NCBI GenBank assembly: GCA_936450465.1
Contig: OW388297.1
Location: 49,828,630 to 49,892,629, forward strand
DNA length: 64,000 nt
Origin: Gibbula magus
Lineage: Eukaryota; Mollusca; Gastropoda; Trochida; Trochidae
Direction of reading: 5' to 3'
Below are positions 45,140 to 58,879 of this stretch, piece by piece (within the stretch, counting starts at the first letter, position 1; each line of letters begins with the position of its first letter). The notes under the pieces were generated by a model, which worked only from the letters and a program-made list of their open reading frames with translations, was not told the origin of the DNA and ran no database searches. Both the position numbers and the translations under genes were made by a program.

Positions 45140-46930
45140 ACTCTCCTAACTCAAATTTGTGCTTGAATCAGCCTAGTTCTTAAGCTGAGTGAATGTGTGC
45201 AAACAACAGAATGAGCTTATTTGCCAAAGTCTTTATAGTAATTTAGGGTACATATTTTATTAGGCACACTGGATGATGACTGATTTGCCCGTATCGATCA
45301 GAAATTATGGACATCACCCAATAACAACTAGGACGGGTTTGAAGAGGGGATATAGATCTTCATGAAGGGAATAGAACAGAGAACGGATCGTTATCGGCCA
45401 ATTATGAGACTGATAAAAGGTTATGAGGTTTGGTTTTTTTTTTCTTATTGATTTGTATTTTTGTCATCGATGTCAATTTATTTTAAAATTAATATGACAA
45501 GAGATAATACAATGGATGTTAGTGCTTAGAATGAGTTAATTTACCCTAAAGAATAATTAATTCGGCTGAGTAATTCACATTTTTTAAAATTACATTTTGA
45601 ACGCACACTGTCCCTGATGATTGACAGAACGATATTGTCAATTTCAACAAAGCTACAGAAGAAGCAAGGCTATTCATTATTATGTCAGGGAGTTCATGAT
45701 TTTGTCATAAATCAGATGTACTAATTGGTGGAAATGTAGTTCGGGTTTTATCATTTCAAAATATTCTTCTGAAGAGGACGAAAATTGATGATAAAAGAAA
45801 GTAGCAATGAATGATTATTATTTTACTTCTGATTAACGAGGGCCTTTGTCTAAACTTGCCCGCGTGAGTTGGATTTAATCACAATAAAATTGTCACAACA
45901 TAATACCAGGTGTATTTTATTTGATAAGAAGCCATGTTTGCATGCCGTTGCATTCCATATGTGGTAATGATCTAGAATAAGTCAATAAAATACTGAACTA
46001 TGACTTTTCTTTAACAAGGACTTATTAGAACATTAAAGTGTGAATATTTTATTTTGAGTTTTACTATTATAAATTTTTCATAATAGGTGAAATAATACAA
46101 ATAGAATGAACATGGATAATACTTTATTTTCTGGATAACAACTTTTACTGTGAACATAAACGAGGTTTTGGAGTATATGTTTACTCATTCATAAAGTGAA
46201 ATGTGACAAGATGAGATATAATGAATATGATAACAATAGTGGGGAAACTGAATCAACAAGATTAAAAACTACTGAATATCTTATACCATGAGGGATGAAA
46301 GATTAAAACGATACAATATTAACATGCAGGAGTATGTTACACAATGAGGAGTGGAATCTTGTAATACACAACCTTTCAGCTGTCAGAGGAGTAAGAATTA
46401 TACTTCCAATTCGAGACGTCGTGAAAGAAGTTGTTTTCCGAAAATAACATTCAAGGACTTGATGAGTAGAAAGTCCAAAACATTAACAATTAAGTCAAAG
46501 CTAATCCAGGAAATATGACTGTACTTGACCAGTAGTGTTTTAGTATTGGCTGGTAAAGTTAGTAAAGACATACTGGCTTACGGAACAGCACCAGTACTGG
46601 CCGGCAATCAGTTTAACTGAATCGACCAACTTAAGGCAGATTTGTAATGATCCAGAACTGGGCATACGTTACTGAAATACAATACTGATCCTTACTGGCC
46701 CAGTTCAGGCATATCATTTGCCTGTTAAATGCATTATAAAATATAAAAAAATTGATAATTAGTATTAAATCTGACAAAAGCCCCGGGATTTTCAAAGAGT
46801 ATTAAACGGGTAAATATACAACATACATTTACGAAAACAGTAGCGAGTGTTGTATATTGCATTTGCATGTGGTTAATGCTTTATAGTACACTTTGCGTAA
46901 TGATTTCTGCTATCAGTTTAAAGTCAATTA
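45140..46930 (+). repeat. Dispersed repeat family 4, second copy
   Basis: Contains in one continuous stretch the segments that are spread over 8930-14640 in the first copy. From about 45711 onward it is nearly identical to 62749-63950. Around 46127-46205 it carries GGATAACAACTT and GGAGTATATGTTTACTC, a degraded version of the hammerhead-like region in family 3. A SINE follows directly. Confidence 0.65.
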
Positions 46931-46940
46931 AATGAAACAA

Positions 46941-47246
46941 GGAGTGAGTGAGTGAGTTGGGGTTTAACGCCGTTTTCAAGAGTATTTCACTTTTATCGTG
47001 GCTGCTAGTAATATGGCAGGGAGAAAGCCCGCAACGTCATGTGGTTATGCACTGCGATGAAACCTGCGAGCATCGGCTGGAACTAGAGAACCATGGGTGG
47101 TACTACGCTGAAATTCAGTGTAGCATTGCACCCAAACCCTACTGCTTGTAAGACAATTCTCTACTGCAGACAAAGTTGCCATGCCCCTGGCGGAATTCGA
47201 CCCCGGACCTCTTGATCCGAAGCCACTGCGCTATCCCGGCCCCTGA
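46941..47246 (-). mobile_element. Full-length tRNA-derived SINE
   Basis: Read on the minus strand: a tRNA-like head (GGGATAGCGCAGTGGCTTCG with a B box GGGGTCGAATTCC), a conserved body (TTTGGGTGCAATGCTACACT), and a tail ending CGGCGTTAAACCCC followed by an ACTC tetranucleotide repeat. tRNA-related head, unrelated body and tetranucleotide tail are the standard SINE structure, mobilised by LINE machinery. This tail type is, to my knowledge, common in molluscs. Confidence 0.85.
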
Positions 47247-48984
47247 AACAAGGAAAATACTATGCAGTGTATGTTTTCGATCAATGTATCATGTGTGATT
47301 GATTCATGAAGAAACGTATGATTACAAATATTAACCAAAATTGACTGAACATCTGTCGTACACTTTCCATGTCTAATTCCACAAATAAGTACACTGACTA
47401 CTGACATAAAAAGCATCATCGGTTTGACAGACAACGTATGTTCACTAACACATAATGTTGGTGAACTATTTTGTTATAGTTTCCTGTGAATCTGGCTACA
47501 CGTTACTGATACATTGTACTGTACATTGCAATGAACTGTTGTAAAATATTTGAATATATTGTCTTTTTCCCTTTACATTGCTCTTCAAAGTATTCGCAAG
47601 CATGGAGTGAGCTTCAGACACAATTGTTTGCAAAGAGCAAGTGGAATTTTGTTGACTATTTACCTTTGTAAAGTTCTTATTAAGTATAGCGTCTGCTGCA
47701 AGTAGGACATGTCAGATATTTTTGCCAACAGTAAGTACCAGTCTTGTCAATGATGCTGTCTCCATTTCCTTTATTTTTGTCTTTCATGTCATTCTTAAGC
47801 AAGAACTGTGGATTGAACAGGACACACTCTGTTTTCAATTTGTTCAACGATTTTCTCTGTTTCCTTTATATATATATTTTAATTTATTCATAAGCAATGT
47901 ATATGCTACAAATAAGAAAGGGTCGACTATGTGTAAACAGAACATGTGCCAAATTTTGTCAAATGTTATGTCCCGCTTAACGTTTTATTTTCATTTAGGA
48001 GATAAACCTGCTGTGTTTGAAAATCAGAGAAATGTTATACTGGATTGATAGCGAGTAAATTTGAAATTGAAACCGAACACGTAGCATGACCATGACCTTT
48101 TTACCATGGGATTCTTTTTGTCGGAAGCTGACAGTGCGAACAACGGCAGGGCGCGAGCTCCGAATTACGTTCGAAAAATCCTTTGTGACAACAACAGCGA
48201 TTTTGTACAAAAAATATTGTTCTTATACACAAAGTTTCCCCCACAAGTTCTCATTTTTAAAAATATAATGTATGTGTCATTTATTACGGGAGTTTTGTTT
48301 TCCCAACAAGATTCGTATTTCCTGAATTTCGCATTTTTTGACTAACCCTCATTAACATATCACACGACGTTCAAAATGGCTACCGTTTGCCAGCAGCTGT
48401 GAATGCTAGCTTTAGGACTTGTATTGATTAAAATGAAGTGTTCCAGGTGAGGAGGGTAACTGTCTCATTCGGGTAAGGAATGCACATTCTAGTTATACAC
48501 GTAGGTGTGCAGATGATATGCCATATGTATTTCTTCTTTTGCATCAACACTTTGCGCTTGGTTTTCAGATCCGGCTGACTTTGCATCATTGTGTTTACTC
48601 GCTTTTTCAACTGCATAAGTGTCTATATTTGAAGATCTTGTTACCGACGATGTTTGTCTTGCTAATCTATCATTTAATGTAGCTCTAAAACACGCTACAG
48701 GAAAGATTAATTTGATTAGTATCAGTTACTTTGATTTCCACAAGTAGAGCACAGTTTAGAATCGGCCGTTGGTTCGGATAGATTGTGACGTCACAAGGTA
48801 GATGCGTCAATACGCAATGAAGCGGTGCTAAACTTAGAGGAGGTTCAATCCAGAATTGATCACGTTTGATTTTTCGTGAGAACCAATCAGAATCGAGTAT
48901 CCAGCAATGTCATGGTAGAATGATAGTTATTATCAAGCAAAGAACGTCCTACTAGTGGGACAGTTGACACAGAGCATGCAACAC
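47247..48984. other. No recognised gene
   Basis: A 108-residue plus-strand frame at 47722-48048 is hydrophobic and without recognisable domains. A TGACGTCA site lies at 48786-48793. I find no repeat partner for most of this interval. Confidence 0.4.
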
Positions 48985-49198
48985 TATATTGACTCTGTTT
49001 CCTTTGTTTTTGTATTTCAAGTTATGTTGAAGCATGTAGTTTGCTACTTGTAGGAGGGGCCGCTTTCTGCTCCCAATGTTATTCTTAATCATGGAGGGTG
49101 TTGCTATTAAGACAGAGCACATAATGTTTCCAACGGACAGTAACAACGTTTGTCACCGATTTGTTCCCATTGCCTGTGTATGTTCTCTTCACATTCTT
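48985..49198 (-). repeat. Reverse copy of the 115-bp tandem repeat family, two units
   Basis: In reverse complement two successive units match those at 2496-2940, including the complements of 'TGTGTATGTTCTCTTCACAT' and 'TTATTCTTAATCATGGAGGG'. Confidence 0.5.
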
Positions 49199-49625
49199 AA
49201 AGGCACAGATGTACGCTTTTCGCATTCAAATAAGCTATTTTAGGTCATACGAGGACATATGTATAAACTCACTTTAGCTTCCTTTCTGTGCAATAAAAAT
49301 ACTTATTATGCATTACAATTGACCTGCAGTCCGAAGTCACTCAGGGATATCACGAATAGAAAGAGTCACTGATGTGTAATATGGGAAATATAGATTGTAG
49401 AAAATGGCTGAGCTAGGATTTCATTTAGCTCTTGCATATACTGTTTTCTCTTAACTGACAACACAGATTGGATAGTCTTCATTAAAGAGTATCTGTAACT
49501 TCACCGGTTTGTAATACGCAGTGTAAGCATTGCTGTTACATTAACGATATCGACTGCCGTTTTTTGGTCTTCCGGTTGGGTGCAATTTCTTTATATTGCT
49601 GATATTTTAGTTCATGCTGATTTAA
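49199..49625. other. Possible diverged MITE end; otherwise nothing
   Basis: CTTAAAGGCACAGATGTACG followed by CTTTTCGCATTCAAATAAG at 49197-49235 resembles a left end of the GGGGCAGTAGCACG MITE. No right end is seen. Confidence 0.35.
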
Positions 49626-50467
49626 TACAACTTTTTAACCTGATTTTGTTCATAGACTATAACACCAGTGTGCCAAAAGTGAACTGCATAAGCAAAAACA
49701 AGATTTATCGATGTACTTTTTTTATCGTGACAAACTTCAGACTCGACCGGATTTCCAAAGATAAACCGGAGACCATTAAATGGTATTTTCTCTGCATTAC
49801 AAAAACAGGTGAAAAAACTTTCGGTATGCAGCTGTATATTATTATCCATTAGCTCTCCTCAGTCATGAATAAGTAATGAGACTGACAGATAGAGTAAGTA
49901 ATTTGAAGTATATTAGAATCCCTAGAACTATTGTTCATTTTCTTGTAACAGCTTGCATATATCAAGGCTCTTTTTTGACTGACAATGCGGTATATGCCTG
50001 TCATAATTTTTATCAAAGGACTATTACAACATAACACATTTGAAAGGACTCTCAATAACGACAACAGCAAAATAAGTTTGAAATACATGTATCTTTTTAA
50101 AAGTTGCCAGCAATGAAATAATGTTTAGACACTTATTGGAAATTTAATTAAATTTAACGCGTCTCAAAACGGGCAACTAATTTGTGTTTTTAGGTGTGTA
50201 CATTTTTAAAGCCTAGATGTCGGCGTTTCAGTTATCTTGCAACTTTTTCCCTAAAAAATGCAAAATGTCTTCACTTTGTGTTTCTCAGCTTTATTAGTTT
50301 TGTATATAAATCGATGATTTATTCATAGTGATAAAATATGTATCTTTGTTATTTATTTTAACTTTGATTTTCCATCTCCCAGTATCCATTCAGTAAGCAT
50401 TAGTCTTTTTTTGGATTATGCTAAAGCAGAAACATATTCAGGTAAAAGTGAAACATTATGCCATACA

Positions 50468-50676
50468 AGGTCATGTTGGCTATGCGTTGTCATGAAACAA
50501 ACAGCGAACCATGGGTGCTATTGAGCTGAAAGTCAGTGAAGCATTGCACTGAAACCATAGTTCATGTAGAACAGTTCTCTACAGCAGACAAAGTTCCAAA
50601 GCCCCTGGCGGGTGTCGAACCACGGACCTCTTGATCCGAAGCCGAACGCGCCAACCACTGCATCACCCCTCCCCTG
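50468..50676 (-). mobile_element. tRNA-derived SINE, uninterrupted copy
   Basis: Minus-strand head with A box (TGATGCAGTGGTTGGCGCG) and B box, and body through ACCCATGG...GACAACGCATAGCC. The tetranucleotide tail is not present, so the 3' end is truncated or diverged. It is the empty-site reference for the 4.82-kb insertion: GAAGCATTGCACTG is continuous here. Confidence 0.75.
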
Positions 50677-50747
50677 ATCTGAAAAAGAAGGAATAGAACT
50701 TAGAACTTTTCAATAGACGACCTTTTGCTGCAAAAGAGAGAGACATA

Positions 50748-50822
50748 TTTAGATTAAGATTTAAATTTAGTTTCAAATTTAGATTTAGAATTAGATTTAG
50801 ATTTAGATTTAGATTTAGATTT
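50748..50822. repeat. (TTTAGA)n-type imperfect microsatellite
   Basis: Shorter allele-like counterpart of the array at 35998-36105, ending in five near-perfect TTTAGA units. Confidence 0.85.
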
Positions 50823-50929
50823 TAAAAATATTGTTATTTGAGGAAACGGTTGAGGAATATATGTCAATAAGAGCTCAACATGAAACCAACAAACTGTTGC
50901 AATAACCACGTTTATAAACAGTAGATACT

Positions 50930-51270
50930 GGCTTAACAAATCTGATCTAAATGCAATATCAGACGTCCTCTTAAATAGACCAATTGTACTGTTCTAAGGC
51001 ATGATTTACAATAACCCTTCCCCTGGACAATAAATCAAAACACTCACACAGACAAACCTAGGCAACAGGGGAGCAAAAAAGCACACCTCTTCCAGGGTTA
51101 AATATTCAACCAGTCGCCATTTGTGTGAAATTATCATGAATTAGTTATTACGCTGATATGCAGACGCAGACATATGCCTGGAGTAGGTAATTTTAATTAC
51201 ACTAGAATCCGGAGATAATCATGGGTATTTATTTACAATGCGCTTATGACATTTCATGGTGATTTACCCT
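50930..51270 (-). repeat. Dispersed repeat family 1, reverse copy (in block B)
   Basis: Nearly identical to 36210-36560, with a short deletion near 51130 (the 'CCTCCCACTC' segment of copy A is missing). Confidence 0.65.
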
Positions 51271-51989
51271 AGGGCCAGAGTATATTCTACTTTTATGCTC
51301 AACGCCCTTGGTGTTATAAAACCGAAACAGCTAGACAATGTATGAGCGCCTTACAAACGGTGAATAGAGTGTACTTGTGTTTTACGAAATATACTATATT
51401 CCTTTTTAGTTAATTGTAGTAAGATTAACGAATGTCACAATGAATGTCACATTAAGTTGTTGAATATGGTAGTTAGGGTAACCTTAATTAAGACAGAAGA
51501 ATAACGAACAAAGAAGTTGTTTATTCATAAATATTGTCGTCATTCTTAATTAAGGTTCTAAGTGCCGACAAATAATAACTTTGTATTGTCATTCTACTTT
51601 GAACTTCAACATAATGTCATTATATTTCTGGATCACATCAAATGGTCTACAGTGTAAATTAACTTTTTAACAGAGACCTTTGCTTTTTTGTAAATTCATG
51701 AACTTTTAATCCTTTTAACGTTTGTTTAGCATATGTAGACATATTCATCAATCATGATACTCCCAAAACAGTCCTCTTAACTTAAATGTAGTTTACATAT
51801 GTTCTAAACAAAGAGCAAAAGCTATTTTATTCTATAACATTATTAAACATTGTTCATTTTCTCGTATTGGAATGTTTAAGATTACACTTGTAGTCAAACA
51901 TCCGTAGTCTGAAGTCTTTGAAGGGCATTTAGAAGTGGTATACATAAGAACAGGAAGATTTTCTGAATAACAACTTCTTAAATGTGAAA

Positions 51990-52045
51990 ATACACGACGT
52001 TTCGGAGTATATGCTCAATCCTTAATCAGGTGGAATGTGAGGAAA
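51990..52045 (-). ncRNA. Hammerhead-ribozyme-like relic
   Basis: In reverse complement the order is CACCTGATTAAGGATTGAGC, then ATATACTCC, then GAAAC (51999-52003), then GTCGTGTA. This parallels the hammerhead layout: a CUGANGA-like core (here CTGATTA at 52023-52029), stem II, GAAA, a very short stem III (ACG/UGU with a 3-base loop) and a cleavable NUH. Short-stem-III hammerheads of this kind are known from Penelope-like elements and animal retrozymes. The G of CUGAUGA and parts of stems I and II are lost, so this copy should be inactive. Alternative: chance similarity in a repeat. Confidence 0.4.
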
Positions 52046-52194
52046 TAACAAAATATGATAATTTATATAGCAAACAAAACAATCAGGGAGGTAAACATGC
52101 ATGAGAATAGTATACACTGGGAACTTGTAATACAAACATTAGGGGGGTAAAGCATGAGTATATCCTCATTGTATACCATTCTCATTGGATGATC

Positions 52195-53760
52195 TTGATT
52201 TAATTTGCAGCTGATTACGCCCCACTGTTGTTACCAACTGGTTCGTTCACTAATTTCATAATGCAGATTTATATTTACAGACGTTTGATATATTTATTAT
52301 AAAACAAATTTAGGAGATTTATATCCAGCATGGAAAATAAAGTAAAGGAGAAGTGACGTATTTCCGCTCGACATACGTTTTCAACTTTTCATTTTTAAAT
52401 ACATTTAAATACTCTATATGTAATGCAACACACCATGGACAGATTTTATCTTTCAATTTCTGAAACCTCCCGGGACTCGACGGTGCTGCAATGTGTTTAG
52501 TAAGAACCAGACTTCCACTAAATAATCCTGTCATCAGCGTGTAACTGTATGTAAAGGAGGGGTCTCAAGGGTTGTATTATTCACCACGATTAATAAGGGC
52601 TTATGACATAACGCAGAGAGCTTTCTACAAGGACATGAAATATGTATACTACATAGAAAAGCCTGATTGATTTCTTGCATACACGTGTAATAAAACACTA
52701 TGATTATTTTATAAAATTATTATACTATTATATAATTATACTTACATTTGGCAAAGTCATCATGCCATGTCATATACATAAGTATGAGTCATTGATTTAA
52801 TGGAAATTTAATTAAAAAATTAATATTTGAATGAAATTTTGAGTCAATCGATGAAAGAAGTTAAGCTTTGATTTGACTTTTGAACTCTTGCATGTCTCCA
52901 TCACTGACTGATTTAAGCTTTGTTGCAGTTCGTTAACTATTCTGTGACATTGTAGCACTCCACTGCACTGAACGTTATAGTTGTGATGCTATGCTAGCAC
53001 AGACATCTTAACGCAGTGCCGCAACATATATATGTCTGTCAATTTTATTATTCAGTATTTATCACTACTGCATCTTAGATCAAAAAAGGTTTTCATAAGT
53101 TGAGACCCACTCGTCATGTCATTTTAAGCTGGAGAGTGAATTGTGTTTGACAACAACATGCGTCTTGTCGAATATGTGCCCTTCTTTCTGCAATCATTGG
53201 AATAGATTTATAACTGTTATAATCATACAAATATGAAAACAATATTTTTAAAATGTAGATGTTATAAATGAGAGCAAAAAATCAAACATTAACTTTTAAA
53301 ACAAAATCTTGTTGTTTTATAACAGCCTACGATGAGAGAGCTTAATCATGTCTAAATATGCTATCTTCTATGTTTTTATTTGCAAGAAAAGTCTCTGATT
53401 GAAGACAAGCAAATAGTTCCAAGTATGTTCCTGATATAACTTATTCGTGTACACGGTAAGACAAACTTGTTTATTCACATGTAGGGATGAAAACAGCTTT
53501 AACAGCTTAGCTTTAACTTGAAATAAAAATGTCATAAAAATACAATCTACAAAGGATTCTATTAATGAGCGTCAAGATATACGGTTACTTTAAGAGCAAA
53601 AGAAGACTTTTTCAGGCGCCATTTCCTGCGATAACATATAGAAAAAGCTAACCCTTTGAAAGTCAGGCTTTTATATTTGTCTAAGTTCATTAGTCTGACA
53701 TTAATGTAAATATACTGTGGTTCCGCCTGTATAAATACATAACAATCGTGGACTTATAAA
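52195..53760 (+). repeat. Dispersed repeat family 3, first unit in block B
   Basis: Counterpart of 37440-39000 with the same landmarks (GCAGCTGATTACGCCCC near 52207, GGGCTTATGACATAACGCAG near 52598, CTCTGATTGAAGACAAGCAA near 53393). Confidence 0.65.
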
Positions 53761-54442
53761 TGTGATTAAGTTTGTATGTTTTTCTGTCATCCGGAAATAC
53801 AAGATACACATTTGTAATAAATTTATCTTTCTTAAATATACATACATACATTATTTGTATAGTACATACAGGTTAAAAAAACATTCATTTCAACACTATG
53901 CATTTATACACTATGCACTTTACATTACAGATATATCAAGTTATCTGTTAGCATTGACTGTTAATTAGACAACTGAACTAGCGCCAAGTAATCCAGGGCT
54001 TGAAGAATCCTCACATTATGTTTAATGAAAGTCATTTTAACCTTTGGATCTCATCCGAACGGTTCCGTTTCAAATTTATTTTCGGTAGGCATGCCGATGA
54101 TGTTGTTGCTTACAAGATATATTTGTAGATGTCCACAAACAGGGACTTCTGTACAGAACTGGAATACCAATCGCATTTCATTATTAGCGGGATTTCAAAA
54201 ATTGAAAACTACCTTGATTTGACTTTCATTCCTTGTATTTTTCTGTATGATAGTAAATATATCAATATACAATTACATAGAGGTTGTCTTACATTACATA
54301 CAGATGATGATGATATCTAAATGTTGATAATGTGGCAAGATACTCACCTCTATTCATTGTATTTTGTTTGCTGTTTTCCATCAGAAAGTAATTATGTACA
54401 AGACTATATACAGTGTACTCACAGTAAAGCAAAATATTTTGT

Positions 54443-54658
54443 GGAGGCGGGATAGTGCAGTGGTTAGCGCGTTCGGCTTCGGATCAAGCAGTCCAGGGTT
54501 CGAAAATCCCGCCAGTGGCACGGCAACTTTGTCTGCAGTAGAGAACTGTTCTACACTCAGTAAGGTTTGGGTGCAATGCTACACTGAATTTCAGCGTAGT
54601 ACCACCCATGTGACATTGCACCCAAACCTTACTGAGTGTACAAAGTTGCCGTCCCCAT
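54443..54658 (+). mobile_element. tRNA-derived SINE with inverted second half
   Basis: Counterpart of 39614-39856, with a better preserved head (CAGTCCAGGGTTCGAAAATC) and body. The foldback arm (TTGCACCCAAACCTTACTGA) follows directly and ends AAAGTTGCCGTCCCC. Confidence 0.75.
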
Positions 54659-57205
54659 TTAAACTGTGTACCCATTTGATTTTCCTAATATCAGTAAGAA
54701 ATCTTTGATTTGATTGGAAGCTGATCACGTCCCAATTACCCATTGTGGTTACCAAATGGTTCGTTCACGAATTTCATGATCGAGAGCTATATTTATAGAC
54801 GTTTTGTATATTTTCATGAACTATTTCTCATCAAACAGATTGAGAAGCGTGGAAAGGAAACAAATACCTTATGGGTTTACTTATTTCTGTTTAACATTAC
54901 GTTACAAAATGGTCATGTGTATGTTCATGTACATAACACAAACGTTCCATCATTAAAGTACTAAAAATCTCATTTAAAGTTTCCAACTTTTCATATTTGC
55001 CTTTTAACATTTAAATATTCTATATTAAATGGAAGAAGCCTACATCTACAGATTTCAGCTGAAACCTTACGAGACTCGTCTGTGTTATAATGGGTTCAGT
55101 AGGAACCAGACTTCCACTTAATAATCCTGTCATCTGAGTGAAACTTATGTAAAGTAGGGGTCTCAAGGGTTGTATTATTCACCAAGATTAATATGGGCTT
55201 ATGACATAACGCAGAGAGACTCCCAAAAGGACACGAAATATGTATAATGCAAAGAACAGTGTGATTGATATCCTGTAACACATGTATTAAAACACTATGA
55301 ATATATTATACAGTTAGTATCTAAACGTACGGGCAAAAGAAAGTATATGGCTCAGTTGTATTTATCATATGTATAATTTTCAGGGTCAAATATCTTGAGT
55401 GTTTGACGTCGTATTGAAAAACGGACATGTTTGTGAAATTAGCTCAAAACATCAGTCAAAGAATACCTCCACTCGGTCTAATTTTGAAATTCCCCCAAAT
55501 AAATTTTGATAAAATACACCTGTTCATCGACATATAACACATCAATAAATCAATAAATGTTCTTCGTCCTGCATAAATTTACAACACTTTAAACATGGTA
55601 GGAGTCATGTTGGTGTGAATTTGATTTCTTACCCCTGTCTACTTTAAATAATGATATTTTAGTTAAAAAATAAAAAAGTCACCAATTAAGTCATTCAAAC
55701 TACTGCCGAGAGGTGTTACTGTATCGTTCCATAATCAAATGCATCTCATTTCTTTAAACAATTTAATTAATCGAAAACAAGTGGGTGTTATACTTTCTTT
55801 TGCCCGTCAGTTTATACATTATCCAAACCAGTATGAAATGTTATACATCAGTATGAGTCACTTATTTCATGTAACTTAAATTCTGCTGATGCATTTGGTT
55901 AACGAGTATATGTCTGTGTAGCAGCACTGGAACTTCATACTGCAAGCTGCTATGCTAGCACATAGAACCTCATGAAATGCGGCAAGCTTTAGACAGTTGT
56001 GCCAATCGAATTGCGGGGGAATTCGAGTCATAAGCCAGTTGTACTTTCAGGAACTTCCCGGTCCCTGCTCGTTAGACAGGTGATTTATCATATACCTTTT
56101 TCAGCTGCAGGATGCCGTGCGTTTGACGGAACAGAACAGTACTTTATTACGCACTGCCTGGAAACCTCAGCATAAGAGGTACAAAAGGACAGTGTAATAT
56201 ATACTGATAGCGGGTACGTGCTGCCGGAAGATTTTACAAAATTTGACAAAATTAGCTAAGTCTTTTAAATACGGATATTCTTTTACACATGAACACTTTC
56301 TGAAATTTAAGCAAATTTTAACAAACCATTTGGTACGTACAATCTTCGCTGTTTAGCAGAGTATGAACAAATAAAAATATGACGAAATTCATCTCCAACA
56401 TCATCACAATATACATTTCCCTGCATATGTAAGTATTCTATTCCATCATCTCTTTTCAACTGGCAAATACTGACATGATGTACGACAAAGAAAAAGGCTT
56501 GTAGTTACCACTAGTCACAAAAATATTTTAAAAGTAGCTGATATAATGAAAGTAAAACATCAGACTTTATTCAAAAGCAAACAACTCCTTATACAACATT
56601 GTTGTTTTATGGCAGTCCTCGATGATAGAGTATAATCATGTATAAATACGATATCTTCTACGTTGTTTACTTGATCAAGCAGTAAAATGTCTCTGATTGA
56701 AGACAAGCAAACATTTCTAAGTATATTTATGATATATTTGATTCGTGTATCAGACAAAACCAACCTGTATATACACGCGTCGAGATAAAACAGTGTTAGC
56801 TTTCAATTGAAATAAAATGCCATAAAAATACCAGCTACAAAGGAGACTATTAATGAGCGTCGAAATATGCAGCAATTTTAGGAGCAAAAGAAGACTTTTC
56901 AGGCGCCAATTTCTTAGATAACATGTAGAAAAAGTTTACCCTTTGAAAGACAAACATAAATTGTTGTCTAATGTCATTAGTGTGACATCAGTGCAAATAA
57001 ACAGTGGTTACAATATACAAATTTGTAATTAATTTGTTTTTCTTCAATAGAAACAAACGTTATTTGTATTGTGTTAACTAAGCACTTAGCACATTTATTT
57101 TATAGTCACAATCTTGCATATTGTGATTTGTACATTACAAAAAGCATTTCTTTCATATAAATCTGGTTATCATCCTTGCTGAGTTCACCTACAGGCGAAT
57201 TTAAG
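54659..57205 (+). repeat. Dispersed repeat family 3, second unit in block B
   Basis: Counterpart of 39866-42430, colinear up to GGCGAATTTAA, where the 4.86-kb insertion begins. It resumes at 62078. Confidence 0.65.
56230..56470 (-). pseudogene. Non-LTR retrotransposon ORF2 remnant, copy in block B
   Basis: Colinear with 41440-41720 and carrying the same Cys/His-tail remnant, but with additional substitutions and small indels, so no frame of useful length remains. It supports the view that the LINE tail was part of the repeat before duplication. Confidence 0.5.
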
Positions 57206-58503
57206 CTAACGTAGGCCATGGGCCGAAAGCCGTAGCTTGTCTCTAAAGTGACTTTAGGTCCAAGTTTTTGGTGAAGGCAGAAACAATATATCAATTTAAT
57301 CCTGAGTGTTTACTGCTTCCAAAAATGCAATGTTTCACCTAGGATACTTGTTCATTATGAAATTAGGGCATGTTGAAGTGATGAATCAGCAGTTTCGCAA
57401 AAGGTCTTTTTAGCCATGGAAAAACTTATTTTTGGACAAAAGTTCTTAATATATTTCCACATATCACATATCTGTTGAAAGAGAATATGTTGTTCTATCT
57501 AAATATTGTGATCCAACTGGGTTTCCTATTAAAAAATGTGAAATTTCTGCAAAAAATGTTCTGAAATTATTTTTTTTTCTCAAACCGTTCCATTTCGTTT
57601 ATGATTTTAAAAAGAAAATTAAATTTTAGCCCTAATTCAATTCATAGTGTAAGAAACAAATGTAATTACAACAATGAGAAGTTGGATTTATTAAACTACA
57701 TAAATTTCCAAGAGAGCTAAATGAATTTTTATAACAGGGGTGATAGTTTTTTCTGAGCAAAGGGAGGTAACTCTTGCAAGTATTTCTAATTGTTTTTAAC
57801 ATTTCTCATAGAATTTGCCATCAAGTAACAACTGATTCTTATTACAAACGTACGAAATGATGGAATGATATCCCACAAAAATGTAGAAGAATGTAAATAT
57901 AAAGTTTTGATTTTTTCCCAATGGCATAAATATTTATAAAAAAAACCCCAAAAACATGCAAACATCGAACTACAATAATGCAGCGATACAAAATTGTACA
58001 TAATAATTTATTTTTATTTTATTTAAGGTGGGTTAAGTCTGTTCGCTGAAGATACCCATTTTCTGTAGAAGTAGTTAAAGGTCTGAGCTTTTTTTTAAAT
58101 AAAATATGAATGAAAATATCTATGATTTAAAAAAAGGTTATAAAACAATTATGTTTTCCCCTTTACTACTTCTTTGAATCCTTTGAATGCTCATAATTTT
58201 TTGATTATGAGAATTTGATTCAAAAGAACTTATGTGTTTGGTAGGCCAGATAAGTAGAGGATTATTCAGTGTTTTTAGTATGTTGCAGTTTATCTCTCAG
58301 CAAGTGCCAGTATTTTTTAAGTGGCGCAGATACGAGTGAAAAATATATATAAGATGAGATAAGTGACATTACACTGTAAATACAAAATATTCTATTTATT
58401 ATATGCTACTGTGTTTAAAAAAAACGTGGTGTTTTAAAGTTAAAAAGTTCAAAACTTAGGGAGCTCTTGTGATATCATACGCTGACGTTGTTGATAGCAG
58501 ACG

Positions 58504-58511
58504 TGACGTCA
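58504..58511. promoter_or_regulatory. CRE-like TGACGTCA site
   Basis: Perfect octamer inside the 4.86-kb element, preceded by AGACG and followed 22 bp later by the related GATGTCAT. No gene is seen downstream. Confidence 0.2.
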
Positions 58512-58879
58512 CATTATTGTGGACATGATGTCATTTCCTGTATGATATTTTCACTGTGTTAAGAACTGAGATCAAACTGCAGTGGTGAGAACGTTTTCTC
58601 AAACAGATAAATAGAGAAATTCTGTCTTTTCTTGACCATAAAAATATTTATGGTTTAAACATATTTTTATTTCATAAAATGAAATAAGGATTGGTGAACA
58701 AGCCACACCGCTCCTTTACAACGTATAATACATAACATAAAAGCGACGACAACTATGTTGATTATGAAAAACATATACAAACATGAACTATTATTATATC
58801 ATAACTTGCAAGCAATACATCCGGTTAAGTGTGTCCATGTGTAGCACGAACGATATGGCAATTTAAATGTTAAGAGTTT

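Noticed and set aside
47722..48048. 108-residue frame as a gene
   Set aside because: Hydrophobic, AT-biased, no start context or splice context, and no recognised motif.
54443..54520. Possible functional tRNA gene
   Set aside because: A and B boxes and acceptor-like ends are present, but the T arm is collapsed and the sequence is repeated as a SINE head at several places, so it is a tRNA-derived SINE.
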